DNA from: an uncultured Pseudomonadota bacterium
Lineage (GTDB): Bacteria; Myxococcota_A; UBA796; GCA-2862545
Assembly: GCA_913061235.1 (NCBI GenBank)
Contig: CAJXTB010000010.1
Coordinates: forward strand, 1-64,000
Reading direction: 5' to 3'
Length of the DNA stretch: 64,000 nucleotides
Part shown: one piece after another, positions 25,598-34,503 of the stretch
How the letters are laid out: every line of letters starts with the position of its first letter
Position numbering within the stretch: position 1 is the stretch's first letter
The notes under the pieces: model-generated
What the model was told of the DNA's origin: nothing
Seen by the model: the letters and a program-made list of their open reading frames with translations, nothing else
Databases searched by the model: none
Program-made: the position numbers and the translations under genes

Positions 25598-25631
25598 GAA
25601 TCGTGGGGTCGTCTAGGCGCCCCTACGATTC
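25598..25631. other. Imperfect hairpin after the STAND-like gene
   Basis: GAATCGTGGGG pairs with CCCCTACGATTC (one bulged T), an 11-bp stem with a loop of about 11 bases, beginning 9 bases after the stop codon. It has no U-run, so it may protect the mRNA 3' end or act with the terminator just downstream. Confidence 0.55.
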
Positions 25632-25651
25632 ATCCGTTGTTTGAGGTTTTG

Positions 25652-25678
25652 ACGGTCACCAGTGGTGGCCGTTTTTTT
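25652..25678 (+). terminator. Rho-independent terminator of the STAND-like gene
   Basis: ACGGTCACC-AGT-GGTGGCCGT forms a 9-bp stem (one T-G pair) with a 3-base loop, followed at once by seven T residues. It lies 63 bases past the stop of the STAND-like gene and before the CYTH-HD gene, so the two are separate transcription units. Confidence 0.9.
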
Positions 25679-25744
25679 GTGTGATGGTCTGCGAAACCTG
25701 ACAGCCGATGGCTGGATGTGATGGACTAGGACAGTGAGGACGCA

Positions 25745-26815
25745 ATGACCGACCAGCTGAAGTACGGACGAATCGAACGAGAACGTCGCTGGTTGCTGCG
25801 TGAGCTGCCGTCTGTGGAGTGGGATCGCAGTGTGGCGTGCGTCGACCGCTACGTCACCGGAACACGCCTGCGCCTTCGGCAGATGACCGAGGCCGACGGA
25901 AGCGTGGTGTACAAGCTAGCGCGCAAGCTTCCGCCTCAGTCACCGGGTGTCGGCGTCATGGGCAACCTGTACTTGGCTGCCAACGAGCACCAACTGTTGC
26001 TGGATCTCCCCGCTGCAGTGGTTCAAAAGCAGATGTACTTCACCGGCGACTGGCGGGTAGATGTCTACGGTGGGGCGCTCGATGGGCTGATCACCGCTGA
26101 GATCGAGTGTGACGATGCCGCGCGGTTAGCCGAGCTAGAGCCGTCATTTTCGGTGGTCCGCGACGTCACCGCAGATCCCAACTTCAGCGGCGCTGCGCTC
26201 GCCAAACGGGCTGCCCCGCCTCTTGAGGCGCTGACCAACGGCTGGCTCTCGGCAGTGGAGTTTACTGAGACCCGGCAGGCGCTCGCTGAGCTTCCTGACA
26301 CCGTGGAACATGCGGCGGCATGGATGGTCACACTGCATCGGCATCAGGCGGAACGACACGACGGTCGACCCTACCTGTCCCATCCGGCTGAAGTGGCCAT
26401 GCGTGTGGCCCAGTGGGGCGGGGACGATGCGCAGATTGCGGCGGCCCTCCTACACGATGCGCTGGAGGACCAAGCCGAACGGATGGCGCCAGAGGGTGAT
26501 GCTGCGGGGGTCCTTCAAGCGTACATGGGACCCGAGGTGCGTCGTCTCGTTCAGGCGCTGACCCATCCCAGCGGTGCCAAGGGATACTTGGCGTACATCC
26601 AGTCGCTACCGCCGCGTGCACTGGAGATTAAGGTTGCCGACTTGTCGACGAACGCCCTGCGTGTCGACCACGTCACCGACGACGCCCGACGCGACTACCT
26701 GACGCGAAAGTATGCATCCACCATGTGCTGGCTTGTCGGTCGGATGGACGGGCACCCCGCTCAGCCGTCGTTTCAAGCGGCTGTAGACCACACCTTCGGC
26801 GCCATCACTCGCTAG
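25745..26815 (+). CDS. CYTH triphosphate-tunnel domain fused to SpoT/MESH1-like HD hydrolase
   Basis: This is a 356-residue cytoplasmic fusion. Residues 1-155 are CYTH: Glu11 and Glu13 in RIERERRWLL, the basic set R41/R43/R45 in TRLRLRQ, VYKLARK, and Glu119/Glu121 in TAEIEC. These residues line the tunnel that binds triphosphates in thiamine triphosphatase, class IV cyclase and inorganic triphosphatases. Residues 185-340 are an HD hydrolase of the (p)ppGpp type: HRHQAERHDGRPYLSHP, ALLHDALED (HD at 237-238) and VADLSTN (Asp299, Asn303). Both active sites appear complete. It may hydrolyse a triphosphate-bearing nucleotide or alarmone; the joint substrate is unknown. Its 3' end overlaps the convergent UPF0045 gene by 11 bp. 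Confidence 0.85.
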   Translation: MTDQLKYGRIERERRWLLRELPSVEWDRSVACVDRYVTGTRLRLRQMTEADGSVVYKLARKLPPQSPGVGVMGNLYLAANEHQLLLDLPAAVVQKQMYFTGDWRVDVYGGALDGLITAEIECDDAARLAELEPSFSVVRDVTADPNFSGAALAKRAAPPLEALTNGWLSAVEFTETRQALAELPDTVEHAAAWMVTLHRHQAERHDGRPYLSHPAEVAMRVAQWGGDDAQIAAALLHDALEDQAERMAPEGDAAGVLQAYMGPEVRRLVQALTHPSGAKGYLAYIQSLPPRALEIKVADLSTNALRVDHVTDDARRDYLTRKYASTMCWLVGRMDGHPAQPSFQAAVDHTFGAITR

Positions 26816-27110
26816 CGAGTCGTCGGTTCACACTGTCGATCTTGTCTTGGGCGGACTGAGTCTTGTCCGTGCGTGTGCCGACCTTGAGAGTGCTGTGAAC
26901 GCGTGGTGCGCCCATGGCATGGACCTGGGTGTGGCACTGCTTTACGGCTGCCATGACCGCGTCCCACTCGCCTTCGATGGTTGTTCCATACGCGTGCATA
27001 GCATGGGTCAACTTGGCTTCTTTCAGTACACGTTGGCACGCGGCGACGTATTTCCCAACGGACGTACCCACTCCAATCGGAATCACACATAGGTCTACGA
27101 TGACGTGCAC
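26805..27110 (-). CDS. UPF0045 thiamine-binding-type protein
   Basis: This is a 101-residue protein of the MTH1187/YkoF-like family, small ferredoxin-fold proteins that bind thiamine or its pyrimidine moiety. Family features are VIVDLCVIPIGVGTSVGKYV, YGTTIEGEWDAVMAAVKQCH and a basic HSTLKVGTRTDK. The start is GTG 27108-27110 with GGAGG five bases upstream; the ATG inside that region is out of frame. It is convergent with the CYTH-HD gene and overlaps its last 11 bases. Because CYTH enzymes include thiamine triphosphatase, a shared link to thiamine phosphates is possible but unproven. Confidence 0.87.
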   Translation of the reverse strand: MHVIVDLCVIPIGVGTSVGKYVAACQRVLKEAKLTHAMHAYGTTIEGEWDAVMAAVKQCHTQVHAMGAPRVHSTLKVGTRTDKTQSAQDKIDSVNRRLASE

Positions 27111-27203
27111 ACATACCTCCAAGCGCTATGCCTGTAGCGCGTCTGCACGTAGCTCTACAGTACTGCGGATTTGGAGCGATGAGACGCTGATTGGAGAGGG
27201 TTC

Positions 27204-28664
27204 ATGTGGAGTGTTTTGCTCGCTTTCGCATCTGCGCAAGGCATCGAAGTCCGTGTAGATGAGCAGGTCGAGGTGGTCTCGATTGTTAGCTATCTAGCTA
27301 TGATTCCTCCTTACGATACCGTGCCGGGCTCGTCGTACGCTCAAGACATGCAGGCCCATTTTGACAAGCACAGCGACCATGAGGCCGTCCGCCAAATGCG
27401 TCGTGCGTTTCGTCGTTCAGGGGTGTCATACGACGCCAACATGTCTTTCGCGGTGCACCTGACTCCGCAGTTCACGATGGTGGACGACCTGTCCTTGCTG
27501 GAGACCCGGTGGGACGACCGACTTGCCCGTCGCGTCGCAGAACCGCTCAAGGCGTTTGTGGAAGACGCGAACTTTGATGAGTTCTGGCAAGACCATGAAG
27601 ACGACCGTCGCGCAGCACAGGACCAGTACCAGGTGGTCGTTCGTCGCGCGGACCTCCAGACCTGGTTTGCGGGTCAGTTTCCAGCGCGTAAAATGGCGCT
27701 ACATCCTGGTATGTTGGTGTGGCCCAACAACTATGGCGTGTCGCTAGCGGGAGAGGATGGCAGCCCGGTGATGTCGCCCGTTGTTCAGGTCAGCCTCACC
27801 CCAGATGACGCGGACACGAGCGTAGAGATGCTTCTCGTTCACGAGTTTGCGCATGGGTACATCAATCCGCTGTTCGATGCTCAGGAAGACGCGTGGTTGC
27901 CGCAGGCGCGTCGCCAGTTCCGTCCGGTAAAGTCGCAGATGCGTGGTCAAGCCTACACCTCCGCAAACACCTATGCGCATGAGACCGGGGTTCGGGCGAT
28001 GGAGGTCTTATACGCCCTGGACCAGAGGGGTCCTACAGCGGCTTGCGACACCGCGCGGCGGCATGCCGACCTGGGATTTCACGCAGTGGTACCGGTGAGC
28101 GTTGCGCTCGACACCGCCCGTCAGAATGGGCCCCTGGCCGGGATGGTTTCAGAGCTAGGTCTCGCGTTTGACCTGGCTAGTGCTCCTCCGGCGCGGCCCA
28201 TCAACGATGTGCTGCGCGAGGCGCTCTCCGGGACGTTGGTCGCTCGGCAAGACGGCCCGCTCGGCCGGTATGTCGGCTCGATTGCGGAGCAGTTCTTCAT
28301 TCCCTCAGGCGCGTCACTCGTGGAACCGAGCAGGTTGGATGCGCTACCGGAGACAGCGGCTGTGGTCTACGGAACACCAGAGAGCATTCCGGGTCTGTCT
28401 GACCTGTTGATTGCAAACGGCTGGGCGGTTGGAACGGACCGAATTGTTGGAGCCGGTGGCATTGATGTGCAGGCAAGCGCGCTGATTGTGGCGCTGGAGC
28501 GTGAGGGTTTGCCGCCTATCGTCGCCTATGTGGCTGCGGACGAGCTGGACCTCATCGGCATCAATAGCGTGTTTCACGGCCCGACTTCGTACGTGGTCGC
28601 TGATCGCACGGATGACGGTTGGGTACCTGTGGAAGCGGCGGCCAGCTGGCCGGAGTGTTGGTAG
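27204..28664 (+). CDS. DUF4932-type secreted metallopeptidase-like protein
   Basis: This is a 486-residue exported protein with a short N-terminal hydrophobic segment (WSVLLAFASAQG). The key feature is HEFAHGYINPLFD, a HExxH zinc-binding motif at about residue 213 as in gluzincin metallopeptidases, and the surrounding layout (EVRVDEQVEVVSIV near the start) fits DUF4932 proteins, which are predicted metallopeptidases. A downstream acidic ligand may be in YAHETGVRAME. It is single, flanked by the convergent SDR gene 3 bp downstream. A substrate cannot be predicted. Confidence 0.78.
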   Translation: MWSVLLAFASAQGIEVRVDEQVEVVSIVSYLAMIPPYDTVPGSSYAQDMQAHFDKHSDHEAVRQMRRAFRRSGVSYDANMSFAVHLTPQFTMVDDLSLLETRWDDRLARRVAEPLKAFVEDANFDEFWQDHEDDRRAAQDQYQVVVRRADLQTWFAGQFPARKMALHPGMLVWPNNYGVSLAGEDGSPVMSPVVQVSLTPDDADTSVEMLLVHEFAHGYINPLFDAQEDAWLPQARRQFRPVKSQMRGQAYTSANTYAHETGVRAMEVLYALDQRGPTAACDTARRHADLGFHAVVPVSVALDTARQNGPLAGMVSELGLAFDLASAPPARPINDVLREALSGTLVARQDGPLGRYVGSIAEQFFIPSGASLVEPSRLDALPETAAVVYGTPESIPGLSDLLIANGWAVGTDRIVGAGGIDVQASALIVALEREGLPPIVAYVAADELDLIGINSVFHGPTSYVVADRTDDGWVPVEAAASWPECW

Positions 28665-28667
28665 CGT

Positions 28668-29444
28668 TCATTCGCTAGGTGGCGGCTCTTTGAGCTGTGG
28701 GGCCATCTTGTCCATCAGGATGAGCAACAGCGGCTGAAGCCAGCGCATCAGACTGAACATGCGTGGCCTGACCAGTCGTCGTCGTCGCTTGGTGATGGCG
28801 GTGACAATGTCACGGGCCAGGTCATCGGCCTCTAGCATTGGCTGATTGCGGAGCATTGCGGTCATCTTGTAGTGCTGGATGCCCACGTCCATCATGGGGG
28901 TCTTCACAACCCCCGGGTACACGGTGAGAACGTGAATCCCGGTGTTCTTCAGCTCGCTGGCCAAGGCTTCGGTCGCGGATGCGATGCCCGCTTTGGACGC
29001 GTTGTACCAGGTCATACCGGGTGTGGGTGCAATCGCTGCCATGCTCGAGATGGTGACGATGTGTCCTGTCTTGCGTGCGCGCATGCTGGGGAGCACGCCG
29101 TGAATGAGTCGTAGGGGCACAGTCAGGTTGACCACCAGCGAGCGCTCTGCGGCGTCGAGGTCTACCGCGTCGGTGTGGCCGATGACCTGAGCACCGGCGT
29201 TGTTGATGAGCACATCAACGGGACCGTGCGCCTCGATGGCTGTGGCCAGCAAGGGAGTGACGTTGTCGGGGTTCGACAGGTCTGCCGGGGCCACACAGGT
29301 GGGGGCGGACAGGTCATCGGCAATGGCCTGGAGCTGGGCTTCGCGACGTGCAACCAAGGTCAAGCGTGCGCCGGGAATGGTGGCCATACGCCGTGCCAAC
29401 GCTTCGCCGATGCCTGATGAAGCGCCTGTGATGAGGATGTGCAT
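28668..29444 (-). CDS. Short-chain dehydrogenase/reductase (SDR)
   Basis: This 258-residue NAD(P)-dependent oxidoreductase has the Rossmann glycine motif ITGASSGIGEA at residues 5-14, VLINNAG, and the catalytic Ser/Tyr/Lys set in TISSMAAIAPTPGMTWYNASK. The C-terminus ends with a basic and hydrophobic stretch (KRRRRLVRPRMF, LMRWLQPLLLILM) that may lie on the membrane, as in SDRs acting on lipids or retinoid-like substrates. The start is ATG 29442-29444; a longer frame upstream lacks the glycine motif position expected for the family. The substrate is unknown. Confidence 0.93.
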   Translation of the reverse strand: MHILITGASSGIGEALARRMATIPGARLTLVARREAQLQAIADDLSAPTCVAPADLSNPDNVTPLLATAIEAHGPVDVLINNAGAQVIGHTDAVDLDAAERSLVVNLTVPLRLIHGVLPSMRARKTGHIVTISSMAAIAPTPGMTWYNASKAGIASATEALASELKNTGIHVLTVYPGVVKTPMMDVGIQHYKMTAMLRNQPMLEADDLARDIVTAITKRRRRLVRPRMFSLMRWLQPLLLILMDKMAPQLKEPPPSE

Positions 29445-29502
29445 GCAGGGGTCGCCCTCCGATGCTGCCATTGTCGTACAGATCGAAGAACGGCGTGCGG
29501 TC

Positions 29503-30060
29503 CTACTCGGCGATGGCCCACTCGTCGGCGTCATCGCGCTCGTAGACTTGGTCGTCGAGCAGGGCGGGGAAGGTGACCTCGTCTACGATTTCGTCGTCGG
29601 CGTTGATCAAGGTGACCGTCTCACCGTCGCCAGACAGCTTGAAGTCGGCGTGAAGGGGACCGTCGACTGCGTCGTCGTCACACCAGACGCGAATTGTGGC
29701 AGTGGGGGCCAAGATGGTGTCGTCTGGGAAGACCCACGGCACCTCGTCTGGGTAGCCGTCCGTCAGGCTCCAGCCGGTCAGGTCTGCGCTGTTGTCGCCG
29801 CGGTTGGTCAGCTCAATCCAGTCGTCGAAGTCGCCGTTCTCGTCTACGTCACCGGTCGCGTTCCTGGCAAGTAGGGCGGTCAGGACGACGTCCGCGAGGG
29901 GGTCGACCTCAGTTCCGGCGTCGGTGTCGGTTCCGAGGTCGGTGTCGGTCCCGACGTCGGACGTATCGGTGTCGGTTCCGAGGTCGTCGGTATCATCGAC
30001 GGAATCATCGCATGCGGACACTGCAATCAAGGTCAATGCGTACAGGGCAAGGCGGGTCAT
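29503..30060 (-). CDS. Lamin-tail-domain lipoprotein
   Basis: This is a 185-residue lipoprotein (lipobox AVSAC). A linker rich in Asp and Thr (DTDTSDVGTDTDLGTDTD) precedes a lamin tail domain: VVLTALLARN, DDWIELTNRGDN, LTGWSLTDG, GPLHADFKLSGDGETV. Bacterial lamin-tail domains are small immunoglobulin-like folds found on secreted and surface proteins, often next to enzymes or binding modules. Here it is alone, so it is probably a surface display or adhesion protein. It precedes the MopE-type lipoprotein on the same strand with a gap of 72 bp to it. Confidence 0.86.
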   Translation of the reverse strand: MTRLALYALTLIAVSACDDSVDDTDDLGTDTDTSDVGTDTDLGTDTDAGTEVDPLADVVLTALLARNATGDVDENGDFDDWIELTNRGDNSADLTGWSLTDGYPDEVPWVFPDDTILAPTATIRVWCDDDAVDGPLHADFKLSGDGETVTLINADDEIVDEVTFPALLDDQVYERDDADEWAIAE

Positions 30061-30132
30061 TGGGACTCCACTGTGAGTTCGTGTGCTCGGAGTAGGTATG
30101 ACGGGATGTGTGACGGATTTCGTGAGGAGCCG

Positions 30133-31383
30133 TCAGTCCTGGTCCCAGCGGATGGCGAGGGTCGAGAACTCGAGGCCGGTGCCGTCGGCGTTGCCTGCGA
30201 AGGTCTCTGGCCACAGCAGGGCTGCGATGCCGTCTTCACCGTCGAAGACTCGGTACACGGTGCGCCGGGTAGTGCCGCCCGAACCAATGTTTGCGCTGAC
30301 GTAGTACTCGCCGCGAACGGTGTCGATGTCGAAGCTTCCAAAGCGCCATTCGTTGGTGAAACCGCCCGGTCCTACCCCGTTGGAGTCGAGCCAGGGACCG
30401 CGCAGGACCATGGCGTTTTGGGCGTCGTTGTAGCGGAAGATGCCGCGGGTCTGTGCGCGAGTATCGGCCTCGAATGTGGTACCGAGGGCGTACACACGAC
30501 CCTGCTCATCGCTCCGTGCAGCGTCCCATTCGGCGGGTGGGGCCATGGGGTTGACGGCGGTTGGAATGCGAATGTCCAGGCCGTCTTCGGCGGTCCACAG
30601 GGCGAAGCTTCCGAAGGCACCGAACAAGGCAACGGCCTCATCTGTTGCGCGGACCGTTAGTGCGACTGGGCAGATCTCCGTGCCATCCACGTCGTCATTG
30701 CAGGGCCAGTCGGCCACAATGTCCCACTCGCCATCGGGCTGTACAGCGATGAGCTGGTTGGCGGTTGTGATGTACACAACGCCATCGCGCGTGCGTCCGG
30801 TTCCAAAGAATCCAAGAGGCTCGCGGGGACCGGGCCACTCTTCGTCTTCGAGGAAGTCGGTCATGACGGTCGCGCCACCGTCTGCAGTCACGCTGTTTAG
30901 GGTTCCAGCGCGCTCGTCGAGGACCAACCAGCGGTCTTCACCGGGGACTTCGACGGGGGTTGTGGCGCCGACCATATTGCTGAGCGGCGTTGCGTTGCCG
31001 ATGTCACCCAGGACGTCCACACTGCGCAGACGGGCCAGGGGTGGGTCGTCTCCGGGGCGGACTTCAATGACCATGAACCGGTCTAGGCTCTCGTCGATTC
31101 TGCCGTCACAGTCGTTGTCTTTGTCGTCGTTGGCGCGCTCTTCCCATGCTGGGTTGACGAAGACGTCCGTGTCGTCGCAGTCGCCGTTTTCAATGGTCCA
31201 CCCATCGCGGTCGTCATCTGTGCCGGTGAGCGCGGTGTCGCTGTCCGTGTCGTCGGTGTCTGGGTCGTCCGTCCCGACTTCGGTGTCGGTGTCTGGATCT
31301 CCGGTCTCAATGGGGGGATCCCCAGGACAGGCGACGAGAACGAGTGAGGTGAGAAGGCAGGCAGTCAGGACCAACGGGCGCAT
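30133..31383 (-). CDS. MopE-motif lipoprotein
   Basis: This is a 416-residue lipoprotein (lipobox VLVAC; GGAGA before the ATG). An acidic D/T linker is followed by a MopE-type metal/Ca-binding repeat: DDRDGWTIENGDCDD and NDDKDNDCDGRIDE with two conserved cysteines. Such repeats are abundant in myxobacterial secreted proteins and in MopE of methanotrophs. The remaining 300 residues look like a beta-rich, possibly propeller-like domain (VYITTANQLIAVQPDGEW, FRYNDAQ). It is a probable envelope binding protein, function unknown, in the lipoprotein run 29503-32121. Confidence 0.8.
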   Translation of the reverse strand: MRPLVLTACLLTSLVLVACPGDPPIETGDPDTDTEVGTDDPDTDDTDSDTALTGTDDDRDGWTIENGDCDDTDVFVNPAWEERANDDKDNDCDGRIDESLDRFMVIEVRPGDDPPLARLRSVDVLGDIGNATPLSNMVGATTPVEVPGEDRWLVLDERAGTLNSVTADGGATVMTDFLEDEEWPGPREPLGFFGTGRTRDGVVYITTANQLIAVQPDGEWDIVADWPCNDDVDGTEICPVALTVRATDEAVALFGAFGSFALWTAEDGLDIRIPTAVNPMAPPAEWDAARSDEQGRVYALGTTFEADTRAQTRGIFRYNDAQNAMVLRGPWLDSNGVGPGGFTNEWRFGSFDIDTVRGEYYVSANIGSGGTTRRTVYRVFDGEDGIAALLWPETFAGNADGTGLEFSTLAIRWDQD

Positions 31384-31458
31384 CAGGTCTCCAGTAGGGC
31401 GACTGTACCCTGTGCATGGGAGGTGTCGCTTGTGTGTGACCGGGTTCGACGACTCTGA

Positions 31459-32121
31459 TCACTCAGCGAGCTGCAACTCAACAACAATGTCGACGGTAAT
31501 CTCGCCGTCCCAGACGTCCGGCCCGCTCGACTCGCCAATGTGACGCGAGACAAGGAACGATCGGTCGGCGATGCGTTCTGGGCATGGGCAGGTCACCGCT
31601 CCGTCGTCTTGCGAGCAATCTAGGCCATCAACACCGTCTGTTTCGCTTGTTCCAACGGTCATCCATGTGGTTCCAGGCAACACCTCATCGACCTCGAAAG
31701 TAATGGTGCCGTCTGCTCCGCAGGTGCGCACCCCCGGCTCGTCTACTGGAACAAGATCGGCTTCGAAGTCGGCTAGCCACTCCCGTCCAGTGCTGTTGCC
31801 GGTGCGTCGCCACTCGAAGTCCTGGCCTTCGATAAGGATGGAAAGCCCGCTGTCGTCGGTGGTTGCGAACAAGACTCGGCTGGGTCCGAAGAATTGATCG
31901 GAGCTGCGCGCCCAGGTGATGACGTCTCCTTGGTCGTTGGTGCTCGCCCAAGCAGAGCTGTCCCACGGGCCGGTGACTTCTGGCGCAATGGAGGCGTTGG
32001 CGGCTGGGCTGCTGCCGTCCATGAGGCGCACGCGGAACTCGGCATTAATGATGGGGCTACACGCGACCATTATAGACAGGAATCCCGTGACAATCGCGAG
32101 TGAACCCAGGGTCTTGACCAT
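31459..32121 (-). CDS. Hypothetical lipoprotein
   Basis: This 220-residue protein has a lipoprotein signal (lipobox IMVAC) and no family I recognise. The mature part looks like a small beta-sandwich: EFRVRLMDGSSPAANASI at the start resembles a carboxypeptidase-regulatory-like (transthyretin-like) strand pattern, and cysteines cluster in LDCSQDDGAVTCPCPE. It is the first gene of the same-strand lipoprotein run 32121-29503; gaps of about 70 bp make cotranscription possible. Confidence 0.7.
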   Translation of the reverse strand: MVKTLGSLAIVTGFLSIMVACSPIINAEFRVRLMDGSSPAANASIAPEVTGPWDSSAWASTNDQGDVITWARSSDQFFGPSRVLFATTDDSGLSILIEGQDFEWRRTGNSTGREWLADFEADLVPVDEPGVRTCGADGTITFEVDEVLPGTTWMTVGTSETDGVDGLDCSQDDGAVTCPCPERIADRSFLVSRHIGESSGPDVWDGEITVDIVVELQLAE

Positions 32122-32326
32122 GATGTGTTCCGGTTTGAGGAGAGTTCGCAGACTCCCAATGTAGTCGTTGATCGAGGGGACCGACGGGTGGCAGTCAGTG
32201 GTTGTAAGCGAGTGCTTGAAGCGTCTGTGGGACCGGCCCAGTGAATTGGGGGCTGTTGCCTGGCGTCAGACCCTTCACTATTCTGTGGGACTGTCCGACC
32301 GGACGGTTGGACCGACGGGGTGACCG

Positions 32327-33772
32327 ATGTTGCTTGAGACGATTCTGAACTCGGGAACTTACGGACTCCTGGAGCTCGTGTTCGGTCTAGCCACGGCATT
32401 GATTGGTGCTGCCGTTGTGTGGTTTGCACTGTCTCGTCGGCGCCTTCTTGGCATCTCTGCGTTTCCCTCCGCATTGACGGTCTTGCTCACGGCGATGGGT
32501 GCATTTTGGTTCAACTGGGACATTGTCAACTACCTGACGCTTCGAGCCGTCCCAGAGCATCGCCAGTCGCTCATCGCAGCGCACATCTCAGTGGGCTTCG
32601 GCATGGCCTGTGTGATTGGGTTGACCATTGCAGCCTACGGGTTGTTCGTGTTGGTGGCCGTTCATGTCTCGCCGGACCAGAGTGATGAGGATCCGGTGGA
32701 CACCTTGCCGCTGGTCGCCGGAGGAGTGTTGGCGTCGGTGCTCTTGGGGGTCTTTGGCGCCTGGTTTGCCGCAGCAGTCACTCTCCTGGCCACGCTGACG
32801 TTGTTGCGTCTTCGCTCGCTGTCACCAGAGGCCTCGTGGATGGGAGCGGTGGCGGTGGCCGCAATCGGAATGGGGCTCGGCGGCGTTCACAACGCAATGG
32901 ATATGGCGATTGGGTTTCGCGCGGTTGCCGAGGCCAGTGTGGAGATGAAAGCCGTCATTATGGCGAATCATGTGGCTGGGCTTACGGGCGTCTGGGCGTC
33001 GGTTGCGGGTGTGGTGGCGATTGTTCCGGCTGCCGTCATTCTGGCCCGCCGTGGCTTGAAGATGGGTATCATCGGAAGTGGGTTGGCAATCCTTGTCATG
33101 GCAGGTGCGACCATCCTTGTGGAGGCGTCGGTCACAACGCCAATGGTTCGTATGATGAGTTCGTTTGCTCCTGATGGCAGGCTCATCGCTGAGGTGGACG
33201 ACCAGCTCCTGCTGCCCAGGGTCTCGGATGCTGCGAGGCCGCCCGTCGATGTGCTGCGTGTCCGAGCGCTGAGGTCCGATCTGTTGGTGAGTGAGGGGCA
33301 GTACGGCGTTGGTTTTTCGCTTCGTGATTGGACAGCGAACGGGTCCACCGTGGCCGAGCAACATCTCGACTTTGGCGTGATGCCAAGCCTATCTACGGCG
33401 ATAGTCGACGAAGCGGTTCATCTTGAGCGCAGGGGCGTGGAAGGGGTGCCGGTCGTTGTGTGGGCAGATGCGGCGTCCCCGTGGAGCCTGTTGGGGCCGG
33501 TCGTGACCACCGTGTCGCGCGTTCCTGAGACGTCGATTCACGTTGCGGTTGTTGTGGCCGAGTCGCACCAGGGCGTTGTGACCTTGGTGACGACAACACA
33601 GCCTGCCACCCAGCCGTTCTCGACCTCTCCCACGACGAACGCTGTGTTGCTGCCGGACCCGTCGACCACACTCGATGAGCTGGTCCAGGCCCTGTCGATT
33701 GCCGGTGTTCGCGTGTCTGTCCCCGCTGAGACCATGCCGGCGGTCGAGCCTGAAGGGACCGAAGCGGACTGA
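32327..33772 (+). CDS. Membrane protein with extracytoplasmic C-terminal domain
   Basis: This is a 481-residue protein. The first 270 residues contain about seven membrane helices (for example LVFGLATALIGAAVVWFAL, GGVLASVLLGVFGAWF, VAGVVAIVPAAVILA). The last 200 residues are soluble and include VPVVVWADAASPWSLLG and IHVAVVVAESHQGVV, patterns reminiscent of ExbD/TolR periplasmic domains, then a Pro/Thr-rich end. No family is certain. If the hint is right, it could be a proton-driven energy-coupling component, but the usual single-helix ExbD layout is absent. It is followed on the same strand by a lipoprotein gene after 54 bp. Confidence 0.65.
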   Translation: MLLETILNSGTYGLLELVFGLATALIGAAVVWFALSRRRLLGISAFPSALTVLLTAMGAFWFNWDIVNYLTLRAVPEHRQSLIAAHISVGFGMACVIGLTIAAYGLFVLVAVHVSPDQSDEDPVDTLPLVAGGVLASVLLGVFGAWFAAAVTLLATLTLLRLRSLSPEASWMGAVAVAAIGMGLGGVHNAMDMAIGFRAVAEASVEMKAVIMANHVAGLTGVWASVAGVVAIVPAAVILARRGLKMGIIGSGLAILVMAGATILVEASVTTPMVRMMSSFAPDGRLIAEVDDQLLLPRVSDAARPPVDVLRVRALRSDLLVSEGQYGVGFSLRDWTANGSTVAEQHLDFGVMPSLSTAIVDEAVHLERRGVEGVPVVVWADAASPWSLLGPVVTTVSRVPETSIHVAVVVAESHQGVVTLVTTTQPATQPFSTSPTTNAVLLPDPSTTLDELVQALSIAGVRVSVPAETMPAVEPEGTEAD

Positions 33773-33826
33773 CGAGGCGTCGCACTGGGACTCGGCACGA
33801 TACGCCGGTGGACCCTTGGAGACGTC

Positions 33827-34501
33827 ATGCTTTGCATTCTCATGAGCCTCATTGGCTGCTACGTGCCGCCAGCTGTAGAGGCTGAGACGTCGTACATCAG
33901 CGACCCTTGTGGTGCGCTGAGCAAGCAAATCACGTTGCGTTCGACACCCGACACCGTGGTGAGCCTGAACCGCGGTGAGGACATGATTGCGGAGTACCGG
34001 ACGGACGCAGAGGGCCAGGTCACGACGCTGTGGGCATCTACCTCTCTGGACGGTGTGGAGGCGTGGGTCGGACGTCCGAACAACCACAGTACGGCAGTGC
34101 TGTCGGACCCGGCGCCAGCCTTGGAGCCCGTGTGGCGTGAGGGAGGCGTAGGCCACATGCGTTGTGTGGGGCTGCCCGGTGGTTGTACGGTCGCTGTGGA
34201 CGGAACGGACCTGGTGTTGACCCAGTCCGAAGGGGCGCGACTACGTCTGGATGGGCGCGACGGTGTGGCGTCTGCAGATGGTCAGACGTCGCGCGTTGAG
34301 CTGTCTCAGCGTCAGGTCAGTCAACAGCTTGTAGGCGGCGAAGACGGTGTTGACCGGTGTCTGCATGCGACGATTGCGAATGTGGAAGTCCACGCTGGTA
34401 ATGTTGTGGCCCGTGGAGAGGTCTGGCTGAGTGCAGCGCAGGCGATTGTCGTGTCAGAGGCTGTGGTTGAGCGAGACCCTGAAATCGTGCATGAGCGGTA
34501 G
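33827..34501 (+). CDS. Hypothetical lipoprotein
   Basis: This is a 224-residue lipoprotein: a very short signal MLCILMSLIGC, GGAGA before the ATG. No recognised domain is present; four cysteines (DPCGALSK, MRCVGLPGGC, DRCLHA) could form disulfides in a beta-rich fold. It follows the membrane protein gene at 54 bp and probably shares its transcript, so the two may work together at the envelope. It is convergent with, and ends 2 bp from, a tandem pair of small lipoproteins. Confidence 0.68.
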   Translation: MLCILMSLIGCYVPPAVEAETSYISDPCGALSKQITLRSTPDTVVSLNRGEDMIAEYRTDAEGQVTTLWASTSLDGVEAWVGRPNNHSTAVLSDPAPALEPVWREGGVGHMRCVGLPGGCTVAVDGTDLVLTQSEGARLRLDGRDGVASADGQTSRVELSQRQVSQQLVGGEDGVDRCLHATIANVEVHAGNVVARGEVWLSAAQAIVVSEAVVERDPEIVHER

Positions 34502-34503
34502 CG

